Positions 1 to 8,800 of a stretch of DNA of 33,176 nt are shown piece by piece. The position numbers and the translations under genes are program-made. The stretch is from contig JAFUES010000034.1 of assembly GCA_017470325.1 (NCBI GenBank), positions 1-33,176 on the forward strand, in the 5' to 3' direction. This stretch comes from Oscillospiraceae bacterium. GTDB taxonomy: Bacteria > Bacillota_A > Clostridia > Oscillospirales > Oscillospiraceae. Positions within the stretch are counted from its first letter, which is position 1. Each line of letters begins with the position of its first letter. The notes under the pieces are model-generated. The model had not been told where the DNA came from, made no database searches, and was given only the letters and a program-made list of their open reading frames with translations.

Positions 1-107
1 CCGCCCTCCTGGATCAGTATGTTTTCTTCTTCAACAACCAGCGGCGGCACGCCGCTCTGGGCTACAAAAGCCCAGTTCAGTACAAAACCGAACTGGGCTT
101 TCCTTGA
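1..107 (+). CDS. IS3-family transposase OrfB, C-terminal fragment (5' cut by window)
   Basis: Reading from base 3, the frame gives a peptide containing FFFNNQRRHAALGYKSPVQY and a stop at 105-107. This is the characteristic tail of the DDE (rve) integrase domain of IS3/IS150-type OrfB transposases, in which YNxxRxHxALGYxSPxxY closes the protein. Only the last 34 residues are in the window, so catalytic acidic residues cannot be checked and it is unknown whether the copy is intact. The final codons overlap a 12 bp inverted repeat (67-78 with 90-101) that could end transcription. Confidence 0.75.
   Translation, partial: ALLDQYVFFFNNQRRHAALGYKSPVQYKTELGFP
67..101. terminator. Inverted repeat over the transposase stop region
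   Basis: A perfect 12 bp stem pairs AAAGCCCAGTTC (67-78) with GAACTGGGCTTT (90-101) around an 11-base loop. On the plus strand a T-rich stretch lies at 112-119; on the minus strand TTTTG follows the stem directly. It may end transcription from the IS and also serve the leftward operon that finishes at 184. Confidence 0.4.
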
Positions 108-183
108 CTATTCTTTTTTACTGTCTACTTTTGGTTGACAGGTGCAGAACCATCAAGGCTCCGCCGGTGTCTGTATGCGGGAT

Positions 184-624
184 TTACTTGAGCATCTTGT
201 ACAGAAGCTGATACAGCTGCGCGGCCTCCTCCGGGGCAAGGCCCGTGCACTGGGCCATCTTGTAAGGGACCGCAACGGCCTGCTCCTTCAGCGCTTCACC
301 CTCCTCGGTCAGGCTGACGATCAGGCTGCGCTCGTCCTCCGCGGACCGCTGCCGATGGATCAGCCCCTTGGCCTCCATCTTCTTGAGCAGGGGGGTCAGG
401 GTGCCGGAATCCAGAAACAGGGCGTTGCCCAGCTCCTTGACGGTGACGGCCTTCTTTTCCCACAGCACCATCATGGCGATGTACTGGGTGTAGGTCAGGT
501 CGATCTCGTCCAGGTAGGGCTTGTACTGCTTGATGATCTCCCGGGAGCAGGCGTAAAGCGGGAAACACAACTGGTTTTCCAGCTTCAGCGCATCATATTT
601 TGTCGCATCTTCTCTCTTATCCAT
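184..624 (-). CDS. ohrR: OhrR, organic-hydroperoxide-sensing MarR-family repressor
   Basis: A 146-residue MarR-family winged-helix protein. The N-terminal LENQLCFPLYACSREI segment is nearly the same as in Bacillus OhrR, and Cys20 aligns with the peroxide-sensing cysteine of that protein. The DNA-recognition region (LDSGTLTPLLKKMEAKGLI) and the wing (SAEDERS) are also typical. In the family, oxidation of this cysteine by organic hydroperoxides releases the repressor from DNA. I chose the ATG at 624 because GGAG stands nine bases upstream; an ATG at 639 lacks a good site. It is the last gene of a three-gene minus-strand operon. No ohrA peroxiredoxin is visible in the window; the insertion sequence lies just downstream. 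Assignment to OhrR is firm; its targets here are unknown. Confidence 0.9.
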   Translation of the reverse strand: MDKREDATKYDALKLENQLCFPLYACSREIIKQYKPYLDEIDLTYTQYIAMMVLWEKKAVTVKELGNALFLDSGTLTPLLKKMEAKGLIHRQRSAEDERSLIVSLTEEGEALKEQAVAVPYKMAQCTGLAPEEAAQLYQLLYKMLK

Positions 625-650
625 AACCGGTATCTCCATCCGGGTCCATC

Positions 651-860
651 TCAGGCGGCAGGCGCCTGGATGGCTTCTGTAATTGCTTCCACTACATCGC
701 CGGCATATTCATAATAGACCGCCGGATGATAGCGCTCGTCCATGACGCCCAGGATACGGGGCATGTCGCCGCCGGTCATCAGGCCGACGCCCACGCAGAC
801 CGCGCCCAGAAGGATCGCCACCAGGACGATCACCAAAATGACTCTCCAACCTTTTTTCAT
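651..860 (-). CDS. Small single-span membrane protein
   Basis: A 69-residue protein with two basic residues at the start followed by one hydrophobic segment (about residues 6-29, VILVIVLVAILLGAVCVGVG). A short soluble tail of about 40 residues is rich in Tyr, Glu and Ala (HPAVYYEYAGDVVEAITEAI). The layout fits an inner-membrane anchor with the tail outside, though a cleaved signal peptide is possible. Its ATG overlaps the stop of the upstream acidic membrane protein (ATGA, 857-860), indicating translational coupling. I do not recognise the family. The tight coupling suggests that it works with its upstream partner. Confidence 0.75.
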   Translation of the reverse strand: MKKGWRVILVIVLVAILLGAVCVGVGLMTGGDMPRILGVMDERYHPAVYYEYAGDVVEAITEAIQAPAA

Positions 861-2017
861 GCCGCAACCTCCTTATAGCACCATCTGGCGCCCAGAGATA
901 CGACCCCGCGGATCAGGCCCACGATCGCGCCGCCGATGAACCAGATAAAGATCCACAGGAACAGCAGGCCCAGGGCCAGAATGATCAGCGCGGCACCCAG
1001 GACGATCAGGATATCCGCCAATACGGGAAAGCCACTGAACGCGGTGACAAAGAAAGCCGCACCCGCGGCGATGGCGCTGACAGCCAGACCCAGGAAGAAC
1101 AGGGTGGGGATCAACAGCACACAAATCAGGGCCAGCGTGATGGGGATCGCCAGGATGATATACAGGATCAGCAGCAGGGGCCTTGCCTTGCGTACGGTCG
1201 CTGTGGGGACAGGCTGCCCCAGGTCATCTTCCCCCTCGTCTGCCTCGTCGTCCAATTCGAAAGCCTTGTCCGAAAGGTCTTCCTCTTCGTCTGAAGCCTC
1301 TTCTTCCTCATCCTCTTCCGGGGAGAGGGGATCGCCCTCGATGGAGAAGTCCGCCAGAAATTCATCCAGCGCGTCCTTGTCCGCGGGCTCTTCCTCCGCC
1401 TTGGTCTCATCGTCATCCAGGACGAAGAGGGGCGCAGCGGCTGCCACGGCCTCAACAGGCGCGGCCTCCGCTGCTTCCGGGGCGGCCAGGGGTTCCAAAT
1501 CTTCCTCGTGTGCTTCCGGCTCCTCGACAGGAGTCTCGGCCTCGCCGGTCACGGCCGGCTCTTCCGGCTCCGCGGCGTCTTCGAGGTCTGCTTCCACAGG
1601 GGCTTCTTCGGCAGATTCATCGGGCTGCGCATCTGCGTCCTCTTCCGAGAACACGTCTTCTTCAAACAGGGAGAACTGATCCTCCATGGGTGCGGACCCG
1701 GCAGACCGGTCGGGCACCGCTTCTTCGTAGACCTTATGGATCGCCAGGATATAGTCCGGCGTGGTCTCATCTTCGACACGCTCGCCGGTCTCCTCGCGGC
1801 TCTGCGCCTCCACCTGGAGCTTACGCATCTTGGCGTTGTAGGCGCGGGCTACGATCACGGCCTGGCGGGTGGGAGAAACCAGCGCCTGCAGCAGCGCCTG
1901 TTCATCTTCCGTGTCTTCAAACATCTTGACGTACATGGCAAGTGCGGTCTGCCGATCCTCCTCATACATGAAGGTCAGCAGCTTGCCAAGCTCCGCAAGA
2001 AATTTCTGCTTGTTAAT
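857..2017 (-). CDS. Acidic, Glu-rich membrane protein with DUF1700-like N-terminus
   Basis: About 386 residues in three parts. The first 70 (NKQKFLAELGKLLTFMYEED...) resemble the helical N-terminal domain of DUF1700-type proteins (usual form NKxEFLxELxxxLxxLPEED). A low-complexity linker of roughly 190 residues is dominated by Glu, Asp, Ala and Pro. The C-terminal 110 residues form three or four hydrophobic membrane segments. The start is unusual: no ATG fits, but an ATT at 2015-2017 lies eight bases after a perfect GGAGG and matches the start of homologous domains. A TTG at 2047 would be almost leaderless, because the promoter places the transcript start near 2049. DUF1700 proteins are often linked to membrane or envelope regulation; the role here is unknown. 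Confidence 0.7.
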   Translation of the reverse strand: MNKQKFLAELGKLLTFMYEEDRQTALAMYVKMFEDTEDEQALLQALVSPTRQAVIVARAYNAKMRKLQVEAQSREETGERVEDETTPDYILAIHKVYEEAVPDRSAGSAPMEDQFSLFEEDVFSEEDADAQPDESAEEAPVEADLEDAAEPEEPAVTGEAETPVEEPEAHEEDLEPLAAPEAAEAAPVEAVAAAAPLFVLDDDETKAEEEPADKDALDEFLADFSIEGDPLSPEEDEEEEASDEEEDLSDKAFELDDEADEGEDDLGQPVPTATVRKARPLLLILYIILAIPITLALICVLLIPTLFFLGLAVSAIAAGAAFFVTAFSGFPVLADILIVLGAALIILALGLLFLWIFIWFIGGAIVGLIRGVVSLGARWCYKEVAA

Positions 2018-2055
2018 AGTGTTCACCTCCGATTGTAAAAGGTACAATCATCGAC

Positions 2056-2084
2056 ATTATAGCGGCTGTGTGCCCACAGGTCAA
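2056..2084 (-). promoter_or_regulatory. Promoter of the acidic membrane protein/ohrR operon
   Basis: On the minus strand, TTGACC (2079-2084) and a perfect TATAAT (2056-2061) are separated by 17 bp. The predicted transcript start near 2049 gives a short leader before the ribosome binding site at 2026-2030. Confidence 0.75.
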
Positions 2085-2126
2085 GCAAAATCGTTGCATT
2101 TTGGAACTTTTGACCAGTGCCAAGTA

Positions 2127-2155
2127 TTGACAAGGCCCGGTGGGGACGGTAGAAT
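2127..2155 (+). promoter_or_regulatory. proS promoter
   Basis: TTGACA (2127-2132), a 17 bp spacer and TAGAAT (2150-2155). The leader of about 75 bases contains a small hairpin, GCCGCGC paired with GCGCGGC, but no T-box signature. Confidence 0.75.
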
Positions 2156-2235
2156 ATTAGACCGTGAGCCGCGCGGGATGCGCGGCCATATACTACGACG
2201 GGGCAAGGGCCCTGGCGATATGAGAGGTATTGAAA

Positions 2236-3672
2236 ATGGCAAAAGACAAAAAGGTAGAACAGATCACCGATATGGAGGTGGACTTCGCCCAGTGGTTCAC
2301 GGACGTGTGCACCAAGGCGGAGCTGGTGGATTATTCCGGCGTGAAGGGCTGCTTCATCCTGCGCCCCTACGGCTACGCCATCTGGGAGAACATCCAGCAG
2401 GTGCTGGACGGCATGTTCAAGCGTGACGGCCACGAGAACGTGTCCATGCCCATGCTGATCCCCGAGAGCCTCCTGCAGAAGGAAAAGGATCATGTGGAGG
2501 GCTTTGCCCCCGAGTGCGCCTGGGTCACCGTGGGCGGCAGCGAGGAGCTGCCCGAGCGGCTGTGCATCCGGCCCACCTCCGAGACCCTTTTCTGCGACCA
2601 CTGGAGCCATGTGGTCCACTCCTGGCGGGATCTGCCCATGCTGTATAACCAGTGGTGCTCCGTGCTCCGCTGGGAGAAGACCACCCGCCCCTTCCTGCGG
2701 GGCCGTGAGTTCTTGTGGCAGGAGGGCCACACCCTCCACGCCACCGAGGAGGAGGCCCGCAAGGAGACCCTGCAGCAGCTGGAGGTCTACGCGGACCTGT
2801 GCGAGAACTATCTGGCCATGCCCGTCATCCGGGGCAACAAGACCGAGAAGGAGAAATTCGCCGGCGCAGTGAACACCTACACCATCGAGTGCATGATGCA
2901 TGACCACAAGGCCCTGCAGTCCGGCACCAGCCACTACTTCGGCGACGGCTTTGCCAAACAGTTCGACATCACCTTCACCGATAAGGACAACAAGCAGAAG
3001 TATCCCTTCCAGACCTCCTGGGGCCTGTCCACCCGCATCATTGGGGGCATCATCATGACCCACGGCGACAACAACGGCCTGGTCCTGCCCCCGCGCATTG
3101 CACCGGTGCAGGTGGTGGTGGTCCCGGTGGCCCAGCACAAGGAGGGTGTCATCGAGAAGGCCACGGCCCTGTATGAGGCCATCAAGGCCGCGGGCATCCG
3201 CTGCCGGATCGACACCAGCGACAACAGCCTGGGCTGGAAGTGCGCCCAGTACGAGATGAAGGGCGTGCCCCTGCGTGTGGAGCTGGGACCCAAGGACATC
3301 GAAAACGGCGTGTGCATGGCGGTGCGCCGCGATAACGGCGAGAAGATCTCCGTGGCCCTGGACCAGGCGGTGGAGCTTCTGCCCGGTCTGCTGGATCAGG
3401 TGCAGCAGGGCCTGTTCGACAAGGCTAAGAAAAACCTGGACGAGCATATCTTCGCCGCTTCCTCCCTGGAAGAGGCCAAAAAGCTCCAGGCTGAGCACGG
3501 CGGCTTTATCAAGACCATGTGGTGCGGCGAGCTGGATTGCGAGCTGGCCATGAAGGAGCAGGCGGGCATGTCCTCCCGCTGCATCCCCTTTGAGCAGGAG
3601 AAGCTGGGGGAGACCTGTGCCTGCTGCGGCAAGCCCGCCAAGCACATGATCTACTGGGGCATTGCGTACTGA
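2236..3672 (+). CDS. proS: Prolyl-tRNA synthetase, archaeal/eukaryotic-type
   Basis: A 478-residue class II aminoacyl-tRNA synthetase that charges tRNA-Pro in the cytoplasm. Motif 2 ([16 protein letters not shown]) is near residues 144-160 and motif 3 ([20 protein letters not shown]) near 265-286. An anticodon-binding domain follows motif 3. The C-terminal domain carries Cys430, Cys435, Cys449, Cys461, Cys463 and Cys464 and ends in a tyrosine. That zinc-type tail, the short length and the lack of an inserted editing domain place it in the archaeal/eukaryotic-like ProRS group, which occurs in some Clostridia. The ATG at 2236 follows GAGAGG; a TTG at 2230 is too close to that site. The stop at 3670-3672 is one base before the next gene's ATG, so the two are cotranscribed. 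Confidence 0.95.
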   Translation: MAKDKKVEQITDMEVDFAQWFTDVCTKAELVDYSGVKGCFILRPYGYAIWENIQQVLDGMFKRDGHENVSMPMLIPESLLQKEKDHVEGFAPECAWVTVGGSEELPERLCIRPTSETLFCDHWSHVVHSWRDLPMLYNQWCSVLRWEKTTRPFLRGREFLWQEGHTLHATEEEARKETLQQLEVYADLCENYLAMPVIRGNKTEKEKFAGAVNTYTIECMMHDHKALQSGTSHYFGDGFAKQFDITFTDKDNKQKYPFQTSWGLSTRIIGGIIMTHGDNNGLVLPPRIAPVQVVVVPVAQHKEGVIEKATALYEAIKAAGIRCRIDTSDNSLGWKCAQYEMKGVPLRVELGPKDIENGVCMAVRRDNGEKISVALDQAVELLPGLLDQVQQGLFDKAKKNLDEHIFAASSLEEAKKLQAEHGGFIKTMWCGELDCELAMKEQAGMSSRCIPFEQEKLGETCACCGKPAKHMIYWGIAY

Positions 3673-3673
3673 T

Positions 3674-4339
3674 ATGCGCGCCTGCAGGGCCGTCATCTTC
3701 GATCTGGACGGTGTGCTCCTGGATTCGGAGCGGGTGGCCATGGGCCGCTGGAAGCAGGTGGGCGAGACCCTGGGCCTGGACGGCATCGAACAGGTCTACA
3801 TGCGCTGCATCGGTACCACTCCCGCCAGGACCCGGGAGATCATGGACGAGGCCTACGGACCCGGCTTTTCCCTGGAGGATTTCTATACCCTGCTGCGCGT
3901 CCGCTTTCAGCGGGGAGGGGCCCAGATGCCGGTGAAGGCCGGCTCCCGGGAGATCCTGGAGGCGCTGAAGGCCGCGGGGCTGCCCCTGGCGGTGGCCTCC
4001 TCCTCGCCGGAGGATTACGTGCGTAGGGAGCTTTCCGGCGTGGGGCTTTTGGGCTTTTTTGACCATGTGGTCACCGGCGATATGGTGACGCACAGCAAGC
4101 CCCACCCGGAGATCTTTCTCAAGGCCGGGGACCTCTGCGGCGCGGAGCCGTCGGAGATCTGGGTGATCGAGGATTCCTTCAACGGTATCCGCGCGGCCCA
4201 CGCCGCCGGGATGCGGCCGCTGATGATCCCGGACCTGGTCCCGCCGGACGATGAGATGCGTCAGAAAGCGGCGGCGATCCTGCCGGACCTGCTCTCCGCC
4301 CGGGACTATCTGCTCGCCCTGACCGATACAGAAAAATAA
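3674..4339 (+). CDS. HAD-superfamily phosphatase (beta-phosphoglucomutase-like)
   Basis: A 221-residue haloacid-dehalogenase hydrolase. Motif I is FDLDGVLLDSE, in which the first Asp is the expected nucleophile. Motif II is the VASSS stretch, the conserved Lys is in HSKPHPEIFLKA, and motif IV is VIEDSFNGIRAA. A helical cap lies between motifs I and II, as in subfamily IA (phosphoglycolate phosphatase or beta-phosphoglucomutase type). The motif set shows a phosphate-transfer enzyme, but the substrate cannot be read from sequence. The ATG at 3674 follows the proS stop by one base; an upstream TTG at 3662, overlapping proS, is less likely. The gene probably depends on the proS promoter and ends at the hairpin at 4349-4390. 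Confidence 0.85.
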   Translation: MRACRAVIFDLDGVLLDSERVAMGRWKQVGETLGLDGIEQVYMRCIGTTPARTREIMDEAYGPGFSLEDFYTLLRVRFQRGGAQMPVKAGSREILEALKAAGLPLAVASSSPEDYVRRELSGVGLLGFFDHVVTGDMVTHSKPHPEIFLKAGDLCGAEPSEIWVIEDSFNGIRAAHAAGMRPLMIPDLVPPDDEMRQKAAAILPDLLSARDYLLALTDTEK

Positions 4340-4348
4340 CGATACACA

Positions 4349-4390
4349 GCAAGAGGCCGACACGGTTTTGACTCCGTGTCGGCCTCTTGC
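4349..4390. terminator. Hairpin between convergent HAD phosphatase gene and gltD
   Basis: A perfect 17 bp stem (4349-4365 with 4374-4390) and an 8-base loop lie between two convergent genes. Neither side has a strong T tract, so this is a bidirectional terminator or a transcript-end barrier. Confidence 0.65.
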
Positions 4391-4397
4391 CATATGT

Positions 4398-5789
4398 TCA
4401 GATCAGATTCGTATAGCCCATCAGGTAGCGGTCTACCTCGATGGCCGCCGCCCGGCCCTCCGCAATGGCGTGGACCACCAGGGACTGGCCACGATGCATG
4501 TCTCCGGCGGTGAAGATATGGGGCACATTGGTGCAATACTGGCCCGCCTGGGTGACGACGGTGTTTTTCCGCTCTACCCCAAAGGCCTCGCACACGTCCG
4601 CCCGGCAGCCGGCAAAGCCGGTGGCGCCGATCAGCAGCTGGCAGGGGAGTTGCTCGCCGCTCTTGGTAACGATGGCCTGTAGGTCCCCAGCCTCGTCCGC
4701 CTGCAGGGAGGCCACGCTCTGCCGAAAGACCCGCGGGTCCTGACCAAAGAGGGCCTCGGCCTCCTCCTGGGCGTAGTCCTGGGGGAGATTTCCGGCGCTG
4801 TCCACATAGTCCTCCCGCCCCCGGCGGACCAGCTGGATCACGCTGCGGCAGCCCTGGCGGATGGCCGTGGCCACGCAGTCGGTGGCGGTGTTGCCGGTGC
4901 CGATGACGATCACGTCCCGGCCCGCAGCGCTGGGCAGCTCCGATTCGATGCCGAACTGCTGCCGGTCCACCGCCGCGTGCAGGTAGTCCATGGCGTAACA
5001 CACGCCCCGGACCCCGGTGCTGTCCACGCCGATGCTGCGGGGCTCCTCCGCGCCGCAGCAGAGCACTACTGCGTCAAACTCCCGGCTAAGGCGCCGGGCA
5101 ATGGCCGGGTCGGAGGCGTCCAGATTGGTCACGAAGGTGACGCCCTCGTCGGTCATCAGGTCAATGCGCCGCTGCACGGCGCTCTTGGGCAGCTTCATGT
5201 TGGGGATGCCGTAGGCCAGGATCCCGCCGGGGCGCGGGTGCTTTTCGATGACGGTGACGCTGTGGCCCCGGTGATTCAGCTGATCGGCCACCGCCAGCCC
5301 GGCGGGGCCGGAGCCGACCACCACCACGTTCTTCCCGGACACGTTTTTGGTGAAGCGGGGCTTCATCATACCGTTTGCGAAGGCATATTCGATGATGCTG
5401 CGCTCGTTGTCATGCACGGTGATGGGCGCGTCGTAGAGCCCGCAGGTGCAGGCCTGCTCGCAGAAGGCGGGGCAGACCCGCCCGGTGAATTCGGGGAAGT
5501 TGTTGGTCTTTAGCAGGCGGGCCAGGGCATGGCCGTAGTTGCCGTCCATGAGCATGTCGTTCCACTCGGGGATCAGGTTGTGCAGCGGGCAGCCCAGCTG
5601 CTTGCCCTCAAACTGCACGCCCGCCTGGCAGAAGGGGACGCCGCAGTTCATGCAGCGGGCGCCCTGCTCCAGACGCCGCTGGCCCTCCACGGGGATGTAG
5701 AGATCCTCCCAGTCCCTGATGCGCTCCAGGGCGGGGCGGCGCTGGTTGGCGCAGCGCGCGTATTCCAGAAATCCTGTGGGTTTTCCCAT
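4398..5789 (-). CDS. gltD: Glutamate synthase [NADPH] small subunit
   Basis: A 463-residue flavoprotein that passes electrons from NAD(P)H through FAD and iron-sulfur clusters to the GltB subunit for glutamate formation from glutamine and 2-oxoglutarate. Two Cys groups bind the clusters: Cys46, Cys49, Cys54 and Cys67, and Cys106, Cys110, Cys114 and Cys116. A GSGPAG FAD-binding loop is at 159-164 and an NADPH-binding GTGNTA loop at 297-302. The C-terminal FTAGDMHRGQSLVVHAIAEG segment completes the FAD site. Length matches the family. The start has AGGAGGG seven bases upstream, and only 15 bases separate it from the gltB stop, so the pair is one operon transcribed gltB first. Confidence 0.95.
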   Translation of the reverse strand: MGKPTGFLEYARCANQRRPALERIRDWEDLYIPVEGQRRLEQGARCMNCGVPFCQAGVQFEGKQLGCPLHNLIPEWNDMLMDGNYGHALARLLKTNNFPEFTGRVCPAFCEQACTCGLYDAPITVHDNERSIIEYAFANGMMKPRFTKNVSGKNVVVVGSGPAGLAVADQLNHRGHSVTVIEKHPRPGGILAYGIPNMKLPKSAVQRRIDLMTDEGVTFVTNLDASDPAIARRLSREFDAVVLCCGAEEPRSIGVDSTGVRGVCYAMDYLHAAVDRQQFGIESELPSAAGRDVIVIGTGNTATDCVATAIRQGCRSVIQLVRRGREDYVDSAGNLPQDYAQEEAEALFGQDPRVFRQSVASLQADEAGDLQAIVTKSGEQLPCQLLIGATGFAGCRADVCEAFGVERKNTVVTQAGQYCTNVPHIFTAGDMHRGQSLVVHAIAEGRAAAIEVDRYLMGYTNLI

Positions 5790-5804
5790 AGCCGTACCCT
5801 CCTG

Positions 5805-8800
5805 TCAGTGCTTGATCGCAGCGTAGAAGGCCGCGATCTCCGCCTGCTCCCGGCTCTCGCCCTTGCCCTCGTAGGCGGCGATGGCCGAGATCATGCGCTC
5901 GTAATCCCGGGGGATGATCTTCTTGAAGGCCGGAATATAGCTTTCAAAGTTTTCCAAAATGTGCCTGCCCTTGACGGAGCCGGTGGCCTCCACATGCTGG
6001 GAAATCAGCTCCTCCAGCTCCTGGATGTCGTGGGGCTCCTTCAGGGTGGACATGACCAGGCCGGTCTTGTTCAGCCGGGTGTACAGGTCGTGCTTTTCGT
6101 CCAGCACGTACACCGCGCCGCCGGACATGCCCGCCGCGAAGTTCTTCCCGGTCTGACCCAGGATGACCACCCGGCCGCCTGTCATGTACTCGCAGCCGTG
6201 GTCGCCCACGCCCTCCGCCACCGCGCTGGCGCCGGAATTGCGCACGCAGAAGCGTTCCCCGGCCACGCCCGCGATGAAGGCCTTGCCGGAGGTGGCGCCG
6301 TACAGGGCTACGTTGCCCACGATGATGTTTTCGTCCGCCTGGAAGCGGCTGCCCCTGGGCGGGTAGAGTACCAGCTTGCCTCCGGAGAGGCCCTTGCCGA
6401 AGCCGTCGTTGCTGTCGCCCTCCAGGCGCAGGGTCAGACCTTTGGGGATAAAGGCACCGAAGGACTGTCCGCCGCCGCCCCGACACTGGATCACGTAGCT
6501 GTCCTCCTTGAGACTGTCACCGCAGGTCCGGGTGATCTCCGAGCCAAACAGGGTGCCGAATGCCCGGTCTGTGCTGGATACCTCCACCGTCAGCTTCCCG
6601 TGCCGTGCCTTGCTCAGGGATGGGCCCAGCTTCTTCATCAGCAGGCTGCAATCCTTGGTCTCGGACAGCTTGAAGCGATAGACCGCCTCGGGCGCGAAGT
6701 GGGGCACGTCCTCGCCGTAGGGATTGACCAGCAGCGCGGACAGGTCCACGGTCTCCGCCCGGGGAGTGATGCGCCTTTCCCGCACGGTCAGCAGGTCGCT
6801 GCGGCCCACCAGCTCGTCCACGGTGCGCACGCCCACATAGGCCATGCACTCCCGCAGCTCCTGGGCCACGAAGCGCATGAAGTTCATCACGTACTCGGGC
6901 TTGCCGGCAAAGCGGGCGCGGAGTTTGGGGTTCTGGGTGGCAACGCCCACAGGGCAGGTGTCCAGATTGCACACCCGCATCATGCAGCAGCCCAGGGTGA
7001 TCAGCGGCGCGGTGGCGAAGCCGAACTCCTCCGCCCCCAGCATACAAGCCACGGCCACGTCCCGGCCGGTCATCAGCTTGCCGTCGGTCTCAATGACCAC
7101 CTGTTCCCGCAGGCCGTTCTTCACCAGGGTCTGGTGGGCCTCTGCCACGCCCAACTCCCAGGGAAGCCCTGCGTTGTGGATGGAGGACATGGGCGCGGCG
7201 CCGGTGCCGCCGTCATAGCCGGAGATCAGCACCACCTGGGCCCCGGCTTTGGCCACGCCGCAGGCCACGGTGCCCACCCCAGCCTCGGACACCAGCTTGA
7301 CGCTGATCCGGGCGTGGCGGTTGGCATTTTTCAGATCGAAGATCAGCTGTGCCAGATCCTCGATGGAGTAGATGTCGTGATGGGGCGGGGGACTCACCAG
7401 GGAGACGCCGGGCGTGGAGCAGCGGGTTTTGGCGATCCAGGGATAGACCTTGCTGCCGGGCAGGTGTCCGCCCTCGCCGGGCTTGGCGCCCTGGGCCATC
7501 TTGATCTGCAGCTCCTGAGCGCTGTTCAGATAGGCGCTGGTCACGCCGAAGCGGCCGGAGGCGATCTGCTTGATGGCGGAGCAGCGCAGGGGATCGGTCA
7601 GCCGATCCGGGGTCTCACCGCCCTCACCGGAGTTGGACTTGCCGCCCAGGGTGTTCATGGCGATGGCCAGACACTCGTGGGCCTCTTGAGAGATGGAGCC
7701 GTAGCTCATGGCGCCGGTCTTGAAGCGCTTGACGATGCTCTCCACCGGTTCCACTTCCTCCAGGGGGATGCCGCCGTTGGGGTCCGGCTTCAGGTCCACC
7801 AGGCCTCGCAGGGTGTGGGGGACCTCCAGATTGTCCACCATGGAGGTGTACTGCTTGAAGGTCTCGTAGCTGCCCTCCCGTGCCGCCTTTTGCAGGAGCT
7901 TGATGGTGAGGGGATTGTACATGTGGTCCTCGGCAGCCGGACCGGAGCGCAGCTTGTGGGAGCCCACGGCGTTGAGCGTGGTGTCGATACCCAGCCCAAG
8001 GGGCTCGAAGGCCTGGTCGTGCTTCCACTCCACGCCCTCGCCGATCTCCTCCATGCCGATGCCCTCCACCCGGCTGACGGTGTTGGTAAAGTAGCGGTCG
8101 ATGACTTTGCGGCTGATGCCGATGCACTCGAAGATCTGGGCGGCCTGGTAGGACTGGATGGTGGAGATACCCATCTTGGAAGCGATCTTCACGATGCCAC
8201 CCAGAATGGCCCGGTCATAGTCGTCTATGGCGGCCCCGGCGTCCTTGTCCAGCATGTTGAGCGTCACCAGTTCTTCGATGCACTCCTGGGCCAGGTAGGG
8301 ATTGATGGCCTGGGCACCGTAGCCCAGAAGCGTGGCAAAGTGGTGGACGGTGCGGGGCTCGGCACTCTCCAGGATCAGGGAGAGGGCCGTGCGCTTTTTG
8401 GTGCGCACCAGGTATTTCTGCACGGCGGACACGGCCAGCAGCGAGGGGATGGCCACGTGGTTTTCATCCACGCCCCGGTCCGAAAGGATCAGGATGTTGG
8501 CCCCCTGCTTATAGGCCCGGTCACAGGCCACGAACAGCCGCTCCACGGCGCTCTCCAAAGGCGTGCGCTTGTAGTAGAGCAGGGAGATGGTGGCCACCTT
8601 CAGATCGGGGCTGTCCATGTGGCGGATCTTCATCAGGTCCACGCTGGTGAGGATGGGGTTGTGGATCTGCAGCACGGTGCAGTTTTCCGCCTTTTCCTCC
8701 AGCAGGTTGCCGGAGGCACCCAGATAGACCGAGGTGTCGGTGACGATCTTCTCCCGGATGGCGTCGATGGGCGGGTTGGTCACCTGAGCGAAGAGCTGCT

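Larger units (their letters stand above)
1..146 (+). mobile_element. Right end of an IS3-family insertion sequence (cut by window edge)
   Basis: The last 34 codons of a transposase (to the stop at 105-107) are followed by about 40 bases ending in a motif typical of IS3-family termini, TGTCTACTTTT then GACAGGTGCA (122-146). The terminal CA at 145-146 fits the family's TG...CA ends, so I place the right boundary there. The left end and any target duplication lie outside the window, so the boundary is inferred from the family pattern. The element ends only 38 bases from the stop codon of the leftward-reading OhrR gene. Confidence 0.6.

Noticed and set aside
2156..2235. Possible T-box leader upstream of proS.
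   Set aside because: The leader is only about 75 bases and lacks the T-box sequence and a terminator/antiterminator pair.
2023..3786. Long minus-strand open frame opposite proS.
   Set aside because: proS has all class II synthetase motifs; the antisense frame has none.
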